A stretch of DNA of 64,000 nt from Shewanella marisflavi (GTDB lineage Bacteria > Pseudomonadota > Gammaproteobacteria > Enterobacterales > Shewanellaceae): contig NZ_JAKIKX010000001.1 in assembly GCF_023283925.1 (NCBI RefSeq), positions 806,001 through 870,000 on the forward strand. The letters are read 5' to 3'. How positions within the stretch are numbered: position 1 is the stretch's first letter; every line of letters starts with the position of its first letter. The position numbers were made by a program, and so were the translations under genes. Under the pieces are notes generated by a model. That model had not been told where the DNA came from, made no database searches, and was given only the letters and a program-made list of their open reading frames with translations. Shown here in pieces: positions 58,658-64,000 of the stretch.

Positions 58658-59095
58658 CTAGCTAGGTGTTATCTTTATCATCAGCTCTTTGGTTAAGGAG
58701 TTGGCAATAAAGCAATGTTTATGAGCCAAAGCATGCAGCTTGGCTAACGTCTCTTCGCTCTGCTCTGTGTTAAATATCACTTTAGGATTTAGCGTGATTT
58801 GCGTGATTGCCGTGCGCCCCTGGCTATTGCGGCCAAGCTCGGCGCTGGCACAGTCTTGGTAGCTAATTACCTCAAGGCGTTTCTTCTGCGCTATGGTTAG
58901 AAAGCTCAACATATGACAGGCAGCAAGTGCGCTAAGCAGGCTCTCCTCTGGATTGACCTTATCCTGGCTGCCTTGATACTCAGGAGCCGCAGAACCTTCA
59001 AGTGTTTGGCCACTGGCAAAATCGAGTTGATGATCTTTGCTGCGTTGAGCTTGATCTCTGGTTTGCGGCCAAGAGATGGTGACTGAAAAAGACAT
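58658..59095 (-). CDS. OsmC family peroxiredoxin-like protein
   Basis: A 145-residue protein of the OsmC/Ohr fold, which reduces organic hydroperoxides through two cysteines. The first is in LLSALAACHMLSFLTIA (about residue 60) and the second in ALAHKHCFIANSL (about 125). The spacing fits the OsmC/YhfA branch. Dihydrolipoamide and lipoylated proteins usually recycle these enzymes. It stands alone between a convergent gene and the following minus-strand orf. No peroxide-responsive operator is visible. Confidence 0.88.
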   Translation of the reverse strand: MSFSVTISWPQTRDQAQRSKDHQLDFASGQTLEGSAAPEYQGSQDKVNPEESLLSALAACHMLSFLTIAQKKRLEVISYQDCASAELGRNSQGRTAITQITLNPKVIFNTEQSEETLAKLHALAHKHCFIANSLTKELMIKITPS

Positions 59096-59226
59096 CTGGC
59101 TTGGGAGTTAGTGACTGAGATGGCCAATATAGCAAAGATTGCTGGCTTTGCCCTCAGCAAAATCTATTGAACCTAAAAGGTTAGATTTGCAAGGCGCCTT
59201 TGCGCTGCCAGAGCTCGCTTGGGTTC

Positions 59227-59418
59227 TCAGTTTTTTTGATGTGCCTGAGCACTTAACTGCAGCGCCAATGGCGACAGTGTGACTTTGTCTTGGGTATGGT
59301 CTGCGGCGTTAGCCAATTGCCGATAAAGCCCTACTTGAGCCTTGGACTTAGTTTTTCCATTTGCGCTGGAATCGTGACGCATCCACTTTTGGTAAGCCGT
59401 CGCTTTTGAAATTCGCAC
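59227..59418 (-). CDS. Doubtful small protein
   Basis: A 63-residue open frame starting at a GTG (59418). Its C-terminal part (QDKVTLSPLALQLSAQAHQKN) has the shape of a short helical, low-charge motif seen in small regulatory or anti-sigma proteins, but I know no family. The ribosome binding site is weak. The region upstream holds the 14-bp repeat array, so expression could depend on it. It may equally be a chance frame. Confidence 0.35.
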   Translation of the reverse strand: MRISKATAYQKWMRHDSSANGKTKSKAQVGLYRQLANAADHTQDKVTLSPLALQLSAQAHQKN

Positions 59419-59507
59419 CTAGATGCCTGTTAATATCTGCCTGAGTATAAGCAGATGATAAACAACAACGACTGAATCCAGGCTGAATGAAATTTGTGCA
59501 AACAGGC

Positions 59508-59588
59508 GATTTAAGTTTAGAGGCTTAAGTTAATCGGCTTAAGTTAACAAGCTTAAGTTAACCGGCTTAAGTTAATAGCTTTAGTTGA
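59508..59588. repeat. 14-bp tandem repeat array (GGCTTAAGTTAATC-like)
   Basis: Units at 59522-59535, 59536-59549, 59550-59563 and 59564-59576 (13 bases) carry GCTTAAGTTAA with small changes; one degenerate unit precedes (59508-59521) and one follows (59577-59588). The core CTTAAG is palindromic. The repeats lie in the gap between two minus-strand genes. Confidence 0.9.
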
Positions 59589-59623
59589 AGTGTCTATCAA
59601 TCGAAACTGATTCTGTGCACTCT

Positions 59624-59651
59624 GCTTTGTAAACTCAGCTTTGTAAACTAA
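59624..59651. repeat. Second 14-bp tandem repeat (GCTTTGTAAACT)
   Basis: GCTTTGTAAACTCA (59624-59637) is followed directly by GCTTTGTAAACTAA (59638-59651). It has the same 14-base period as the array 36 bases upstream but is out of phase with it and different in sequence. Confidence 0.85.
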
Positions 59652-59684
59652 TCCCCTAGCTCCTTTTTAACCTAGCTTGTTATC

Positions 59685-60005
59685 TCAGAAAACGAGGTTA
59701 CCTAACGCAATAACTGTCGCGGTTATCATGGCGGTGGGCAGGGTTTTGGCTTGATAGCTGAGTAGCAAGATAACGCCCAGCGCTGCGCCGCTCATGACAC
59801 CAAAGAAGGTGATACTGGCATAAGCGATATCATACTCTTGAATCAATAGGCTAAAGCTGAGTGCTAATAAGCCCCAGCCCAGCAAGGTGAATATCCTTTG
59901 CTGTTTACTGCTGGGGGCCTTATTAAAACAGCTCTTAAAATGAGTGAACATGGCCAGCGCCAGTGCGCCAAAGGCGGTAAAAGTCAGTGACAGCGCTGCG
60001 ATCAT
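59685..60005 (-). CDS. DUF3325 family membrane protein
   Basis: A 106-residue protein with about three or four membrane helices (MIAALSLTFTAFGALALAMF, LGWGLLALSFSLLIQ, ITFFGVMSGAALGVILLL), the form of DUF3325 proteins. Its start overlaps the end of the PepSY gene by four bases, so it is the third gene of a DUF3649-PepSY-DUF3325 operon. Such operons are found with iron-siderophore uptake genes in Proteobacteria. Specific function is unknown. Confidence 0.8.
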   Translation of the reverse strand: MIAALSLTFTAFGALALAMFTHFKSCFNKAPSSKQQRIFTLLGWGLLALSFSLLIQEYDIAYASITFFGVMSGAALGVILLLSYQAKTLPTAMITATVIALGNLVF

Positions 60006-61630
60006 GGGCGTACCTCCTTCATCTTGCCAGTGTGCTTAGCAGGCATAGAGCGCTCAATCAGACCCGGAGCTTGAGATACTCGCTTGGCGGCAAAGCCAGC
60101 GATTAGGGCAAACAGCAAACAAGCGATGTCTACTCCGGCCAAGGTCCATTGACCGGCGACGATGTTGCCGACAAGATGCTGTCCTGAGGTCACCGCGTTG
60201 AGTAGTGGCACTGCCCCAAACGCAAAGGCGGTCAGCATTAGCCATTGTCGCCAGCGTGCCAAGGATTGTTGGTTTCGTATTGCGTCCCAGATGGCGATAC
60301 AGGCGATAACCGCTATGGTGATAAAGAAGCTATCGACTTCGCGCTGGGCTCTGTCGCTCAGGTCGACGGACAGTAAACGGTTAGCGTAGAGAAACACAGC
60401 ACTAGCCAGCGGCAACCCGCAGATGACGCTGATATTGAGGACATTGACTAGCTTAAGACCCACCGAAGGCTTGGCGCCTGCCAGTATCGCTTTTTGCTGT
60501 TTCTGAGCAATCTTTACCGCCCAAAGCAGTGTGCCTGTGGCGATCATGGCGCAGCCCATCAGTCCGCAGAGGAAGAACAGCCCCCTTAGTGCCCAGTCGG
60601 CAAAGCGCGCGGTATGCAAGGCCATCAGGGTATCATAGGTCTGATAGGTCGCCGTTTTGAGATCTTCTTTAAAGAGTGGCTGGCCGGTGACGCCATCGAA
60701 GCTAAGCATAGTGCGGCTGTCTGTCACCTTATGGGCGCTATTGAGGGTGAAGCTGATGCGGCTGTTATCACGTCCTGGCGCGTTTATGGTCACCTGCTTT
60801 AATGGCGCCAAGCCCCACTGCTGCTCTACTTGTGGTAATAGCTGCTTTGCTTGAACCAACTCGGCGGATACTTGGCTTGGTTTAATCTGCATGCGGGCGG
60901 GATTGAGGTCGGCGCGAAAGGCGCGTACATCGCCATCATATTGAGTTAAGGCGCCCCAAGGCATGAACATAAACATCAGGGTGATGAGGCCTGTATAGGT
61001 GATGATCAGGTGGTAGGGCAGCGCCATGACGGCACTCACATTGTGGGCGTCTAGCCAGGAGCGGCTTCCCTTGGCACGTCTGAAACTGAAGAAGTCTTTA
61101 AAGATGCGTTTATGGATCACCACGCCGCTGATCAGGGCGATAAGCATCGCCATAGTGGCCAGGCCTACAATCCAGCGCGCAGTCGCTACCGGAAGGTAAT
61201 GAAGATCAAAGTGTAAGCGATAGAAGAAGTTGCCCCCTTTCGAATCGCGTATTTCGGTGATCATCTGCTGACTATTCTGACTGACCACATGTTCGTGATA
61301 TCTGCCGCGGCGCTCGCCTTTAAGCGGGGCATCTTGCCAGGCAAAGCTTAGGTAAGGTTTACGCTCGGTAGGCAGACTGATGATCCAGCTATTAGCATCG
61401 GGTGCGACTTCGGCCAAGTAGTTCTGGCCTTGTGCGATCTGTTTGTTTAGTAGCTTTTGAGAGTAGCTTTGAAATACTTCCTGGTGTAGCTCAGGTTTGC
61501 TCCAAAGGGTGATCTCATGGCGAAAGTAGCTCAAGCTACCCGCAAAGAAGATAAGCAAGAGTAGCCAGCAGACGGCTAAACCCGCCCAAGTATGCAGCCA
61601 GGTCATAGAGCGGAAAAAGGTTTCTTTCAT
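60002..61630 (-). CDS. PepSY-associated TM protein, probable ferrisiderophore reductase-type
   Basis: A 542-residue inner-membrane protein with a PepSY-associated helix core: N-terminal membrane segment (WLHTWAGLAVCWLLLLIFFAGSL), a periplasmic domain, then several C-terminal helices. Conserved segments are LHFDLHYLPVATARWIVGLATMAMLI, HNVSAVMALPYHLIITYTGLITL and MALHTARFADWALRGLFFLCG; the repeated histidines resemble the heme-binding type of these proteins. Related proteins (PiuB-like) reduce or handle ferric siderophores. It is the middle gene of a three-gene operon, behind a Fur-like box. Confidence 0.86.
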   Translation of the reverse strand: MKETFFRSMTWLHTWAGLAVCWLLLLIFFAGSLSYFRHEITLWSKPELHQEVFQSYSQKLLNKQIAQGQNYLAEVAPDANSWIISLPTERKPYLSFAWQDAPLKGERRGRYHEHVVSQNSQQMITEIRDSKGGNFFYRLHFDLHYLPVATARWIVGLATMAMLIALISGVVIHKRIFKDFFSFRRAKGSRSWLDAHNVSAVMALPYHLIITYTGLITLMFMFMPWGALTQYDGDVRAFRADLNPARMQIKPSQVSAELVQAKQLLPQVEQQWGLAPLKQVTINAPGRDNSRISFTLNSAHKVTDSRTMLSFDGVTGQPLFKEDLKTATYQTYDTLMALHTARFADWALRGLFFLCGLMGCAMIATGTLLWAVKIAQKQQKAILAGAKPSVGLKLVNVLNISVICGLPLASAVFLYANRLLSVDLSDRAQREVDSFFITIAVIACIAIWDAIRNQQSLARWRQWLMLTAFAFGAVPLLNAVTSGQHLVGNIVAGQWTLAGVDIACLLFALIAGFAAKRVSQAPGLIERSMPAKHTGKMKEVRP

Positions 61631-61634
61631 GGTA

Positions 61635-61943
61635 TCAACCCAAAGCTAAGGTGAGGCAATAGAGCGCTAAGCAAACTGTCAGGGGTTCCAGTACCACGCG
61701 TTTGTGGGATCTCAGGCTAAAAAGTCGAATGATCATGGCAGCAAACAGGCTAAAAGAACTCATGGTTGCAATCAGTACCGCATCGATTCGGCTAAGGGGT
61801 AATAACTCTGTCAATAAGACGCAGGCGAGTGCTGCAGTGCCGTAACCGCCGAGAAGAGAGCAGAGTAAACGTATAATGACGGAAGCTGTGGGAGAGAGGT
61901 CTCGCTCAAACAGCGACTGATACTTGGCTATGGCGCTATTCAC
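61635..61943 (-). CDS. DUF3649 family membrane protein
   Basis: A 102-residue protein with three predicted membrane helices (VIIRLLCSLLGGYGTAALAC..., AVLIATMSSFSLFAAMIIRL and VCLALYCLTLAL). It fits DUF3649, which heads operons with PepSY and DUF3325 proteins in iron-responsive loci. It lies four bases before the PepSY gene. A Fur-like box is about 55 bases upstream of its start. Confidence 0.8.
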   Translation of the reverse strand: MNSAIAKYQSLFERDLSPTASVIIRLLCSLLGGYGTAALACVLLTELLPLSRIDAVLIATMSSFSLFAAMIIRLFSLRSHKRVVLEPLTVCLALYCLTLALG

Positions 61944-62309
61944 TATCGGTTATGTCATGGTGTGTTAGGTATCCGGTATCTTACCCTTGTTGACATGAAT
62001 TCTCATTCGCATTTACATGTAAAGCTAACAGATCATCATGAGTGTGGTAGATAAAAGACAAATTGATTAAATTTTGTTTACTTTGTGGGATTTATGCTCG
62101 ATATACCCCATTTGTGCCTGATATTCTGTTTTGCCTGCTTGCTTTTAACCTCTATGGGGAGTACACATTAGTAGACACTGAATGGATATTTACTTGGATT
62201 TCGCCCATGCTTAAATAGGCGTTAAATGAAAAAAAAAGCGTTTCACCCCTTGTTTTTTCTTTCACTCATCCCAAGTTCATTATTGAAGTCATCCTAAAAA
62301 GGAAAACCT
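61944..62309. other. Gene-free stretch between the iron operon and hpf
   Basis: 366 bases without a gene between two divergent starts. It holds the Fur-like box and the promoters of both units; no further structure was recognised. Confidence 0.65.
61997..62014 (-). promoter_or_regulatory. Fur-like box
   Basis: On the minus strand AAATGCGAATGAGAATTC, containing GAATGAGAAT as in typical gammaproteobacterial Fur sites. Its place before a PepSY iron operon supports iron repression by Fur. The match is from eye only, not scored against a matrix. Confidence 0.75.
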
Positions 62310-62666
62310 ATGAAAATAAATCTTTCTGGTCACCACGTAGACATTACCGATTCAATAAAAGAGCATGTGAATCAAAAGTTTTCCAAAATCGCGACCCATT
62401 TCCCCACGTTAATCTCACTCGATGTCATCATTGCCAAAGAGCATGGAGAGTATCAGGTCGAACTTAGTACGAATTATGAAGGTAGTCGGATATCAGCCTC
62501 TGGGAGTGACGATGTTATGTATCCGGCTATAGCGGCTGCAGCCAAAAAACTTGATGCGGCGCTAAAGCATAGAAAAGGTCAGTTGAAGGCAGATTTACAT
62601 CAAAAGCCAGTAAGTACGACACCAGAGATAGCCCATGAGATCATCCAAGAGATGAAATTGGTCTAA
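62310..62666 (+). CDS. hpf: Ribosome hibernation promoting factor (short Hpf/YfiA family)
   Basis: Binds the 30S decoding region in stationary phase, either promoting 100S dimers (Hpf) or keeping 70S inactive (YfiA/RaiA). The beta-alpha-beta core reads MKINLSGHHVDITDSIKEHV, KFSKIATHFPTLISLDVIIAKE and DVMYPAIAAAAKKLDAALKHRKGQL, followed by a C-terminal extension of about 22 residues. The length of 118 is between the E. coli Hpf (95) and RaiA (113), so the exact subtype is not certain. A strong AAAAGGAAA ribosome binding site precedes it, and a terminator follows. Confidence 0.9.
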   Translation: MKINLSGHHVDITDSIKEHVNQKFSKIATHFPTLISLDVIIAKEHGEYQVELSTNYEGSRISASGSDDVMYPAIAAAAKKLDAALKHRKGQLKADLHQKPVSTTPEIAHEIIQEMKLV

Positions 62667-62687
62667 TCGGTGTCGAGTTTCATTGAT

Positions 62688-62717
62688 AAAAAACCACCCT
62701 CTGGGTGGTTTTTTTAT
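62688..62717. terminator. Bidirectional terminator after hpf
   Basis: Stem AAACCACCC (62691-62699) with GGGTGGTTT (62703-62711), three-base loop, A-run before and T-run after; lies between convergent hpf and the following minus-strand gene. Confidence 0.88.
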
Positions 62718-62726
62718 GTCTGAAGA

Positions 62727-63206
62727 TCAGGGCAGACTTATTAATAAGCTGGGGCATTCAAGGTAAGTTGCATCTTCTTTATGGGCCAAACTTTGGATTA
62801 GATGCAAAGTCTTGAGCGATATCCGATACTCGCCAGGTGCGATAACGTAGGCCTGAGAAAGCTGCAGCGATGCGGTTAACGGTTTATCCGTTGGTAACAG
62901 CAGGTATTCATCGTCACTGGGCTGGCCGCGCTTGGCCAGTGCGCCTTGATACTCGAGAACTGTCTGGCGCTGAGTATCGGTTAGGGTCAAAAATTCACTA
63001 AACCAGGCATCGAAAGGTGTGGCACGGCTAAGCAGGTACCATTGGCTATCTGGCGGCGCGCTGATCTCAAAGGTGAGGCTATTTGCCTGGTCTGCCTTAT
63101 ATAGGCGACAGCTGGGCATGGCTTGCTGAGCAAGACTATTCATACTGACCATCCAAAGCATCAAGAGGCTAACTGATAAGTATCCTAAGGGATTTGACAT
63201 AAGCAT
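62727..63206 (-). CDS. Secreted protein, unknown, adjacent to M35 protease
   Basis: A 159-residue protein with an N-terminal signal peptide (about 1-27, MLMSNPLGYLSVSLLMLWMVSMNSLAQQA; two nearby ATGs at 63206 and 63200). The mature part is beta-rich with a Cys pair (MPSCRLYK near residue 33 and YLECPSLL near 151), suggesting a disulfide-stabilised periplasmic or exported protein. I do not recognise a family. It follows the protease gene but is separated from it by a terminator, so a shared transcript is uncertain. The proximity suggests a chaperone, inhibitor or unrelated passenger; none is shown. Confidence 0.65.
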   Translation of the reverse strand: MLMSNPLGYLSVSLLMLWMVSMNSLAQQAMPSCRLYKADQANSLTFEISAPPDSQWYLLSRATPFDAWFSEFLTLTDTQRQTVLEYQGALAKRGQPSDDEYLLLPTDKPLTASLQLSQAYVIAPGEYRISLKTLHLIQSLAHKEDATYLECPSLLISLP

Positions 63207-63257
63207 TTATCGAACAGACATCTATTGAACTTAAGTTTATTGGAACTGGTGAGAACA

Positions 63258-63280
63258 AAAAAGGGCGGAAACTTCCGCCC
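63258..63280 (-). terminator. Terminator of the M35 protease gene
   Basis: Stem GGGCGGAA (63263-63270) with TTCCGCCC (63273-63280); on the minus strand followed by TTTTTTGTTC. The loop AC is very short, so the inner pair likely opens. Confidence 0.82.
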
Positions 63281-63307
63281 ATAATGACAAGAAAGAGTAC
63301 AACCAGA

Positions 63308-64000
63308 TTAGTTCAAGTTAGGTGTGTTTTCAGCAAAATATTCATGGCTGTCAGCATTTTGTATTGCTTTAGCTGGATCGCTGATCGCCAATGATTTTGC
63401 ACCACTTTGGCCATAGACAATATCGTCGGTACCGGCCACGACATTAAAATGGCTGGTTTCATGGATAATAGTACCGCCTTTAGAGTCGGTACCTGTTGTC
63501 GGGGCAGACCAGAAGGCATTACACATGTAGATCTTATATGGCTGCGTTGGGTAAACATAAGCAAAGTATTGCTTCTTACAGCTGCAGTCGAAGGTGAGGG
63601 GCTCGTTGTTTAGCGCGTTATCAATTTTGCTGAAATTGTTGCTCACCGTGTTCCAGCGAGATGAGCTGTAAGCTCCAAACCAGGTGCTGTAACGCTGTGA
63701 ATTGCTGCTGGCAGTGGCTAGGTGCTGGTTCGCATCGGCTGACATGTTTTTTGCCGCGGCTAGACCCGCCAGAATATCGCTTTGTTGTGAGTTGCTGCAG
63801 CGTCCAGTGAAAGAGATGCCGTCTGGCGTCGTACCACCGCCATCACCAGTGCCGGGTTTACCTTTATTGGCACCGCCCTTAAACTCACGACCTTCCAAAT
63901 AGAAACTGGCAGATTCAGACTGTATCCCTTCGATACCGAGACGAGCCAGTTTTTTCGCCTGACCAGGGTTAGGAGAAAACAGTTGCATAGAGCTGACATC
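63308..64000 (-). CDS. M35 aspzincin metalloprotease, LysN-like (C-terminal part)
   Basis: The C-terminal part of a secreted zinc protease; the frame is open through base 64000, so the N terminus and any propeptide are missing. The zinc motif HETSH is at 63449-63463, and the third ligand Asp is in AGTDDIVYG (codon 63422-63424), the aspzincin GTxD pattern. The region from RCSNSQQS through RYSTWFGAYSSSR, FDCSCK and HEYFAENTP closely resembles fungal peptidyl-Lys endopeptidase (Grifola LysN) as I remember it, so cleavage before lysine is likely. A Gly-rich linker (GGANKGKPGTGDGGGTTPDG) precedes the catalytic domain. Confidence 0.92.
   Translation of the reverse strand, partial: DVSSMQLFSPNPGQAKKLARLGIEGIQSESASFYLEGREFKGGANKGKPGTGDGGGTTPDGISFTGRCSNSQQSDILAGLAAAKNMSADANQHLATASSNSQRYSTWFGAYSSSRWNTVSNNFSKIDNALNNEPLTFDCSCKKQYFAYVYPTQPYKIYMCNAFWSAPTTGTDSKGGTIIHETSHFNVVAGTDDIVYGQSGAKSLAISDPAKAIQNADSHEYFAENTPNLN

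Overview
The window reads as a chromosomal segment of a marine gammaproteobacterium, most probably a Shewanella (order Alteromonadales). The basis is protein similarity recalled from memory plus gene order: nrdR-ribD-ribE-ribBX-ribH-nusB-thiL-pgpA, barA/rlmD-relA-mazG-pyrG-eno-ftsB-ispD-ispF-truD-surE-pcm-nlpD-rpoS-mutS-recA-recX-alaS-csrA, and an oadGAB sodium pump. GC content is moderate and coding density is high. I cannot fix the species from sequence alone. About 58 protein genes, six tRNA genes and many Rho-independent terminators are supported.

Layout. 1-2.5 kb: 5' part of ettA (minus strand), a 616-base gene-free stretch, then glyA. 2.5-8.7 kb: nrdR and the riboflavin genes (ribD, ribE, ribBX, ribH), nusB, thiL and pgpA; the RibBX C-terminal domain has lost the GTP cyclohydrolase II zinc cysteines. 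8.8-13.5 kb: a GFA-family protein, an unknown membrane-anchored protein, SOS-controlled recN with two LexA boxes, and an AEC-family permease. 13.6-17.2 kb: barA-yjaG-small ORF operon (minus), divergent from rlmD. 17.3-25 kb: rlmD, relA, mazG, pyrG, eno. 25.1-31.2 kb: ftsB-ispD-ispF-truD-surE-pcm-nlpD-rpoS, tightly packed and partly overlapping. 31.3-39.1 kb: mutS (minus), recA (LexA box forming the promoter spacer), recX, alaS, csrA. 39.3-40 kb: a Ser-Arg-Arg-Arg-Arg-Ser tRNA array. 40.4-43.6 kb: oadGAB. 43.8-52.4 kb: two small unknown proteins, a dicarboxylate/amino acid symporter, yqaA, a double-domain M16 lipoprotein protease, gshA and two lipoproteins (one with a lysozyme-like domain). 52.5-58.4 kb: purE without purK, an ECF sigma factor overlapping a membrane-anchored putative anti-sigma factor, and a secreted Tricorn-type protease. 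58.6-64 kb, the most accessory-looking part: an OsmC protein, a 14-bp tandem repeat array, an iron-linked DUF3649-PepSY-DUF3325 operon with a Fur-like box, hpf, a secreted unknown protein and a LysN-like M35 metalloprotease cut by the window end.

Functionally the window is rich in global stress and growth control: RelA (ppGpp), RpoS, BarA (which feeds the Csr system in relatives), CsrA, Hpf, the SOS genes recA and recN, and EttA. The tRNA promoter has a GC-rich discriminator as expected for ppGpp control. Most of the segment is core genome. The less ordinary items are the M35 protease locus, the 14-bp repeat block, the internal terminator and G1-U72 pair in the tRNA array, the duplicated ribosome binding site before ribBX, the ECF sigma/anti-sigma pair and the absence of lysC between alaS and csrA. 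I saw no CRISPR array, transposase, integrase, prophage or toxin-antitoxin system, and I found no convincing undescribed multi-gene system.
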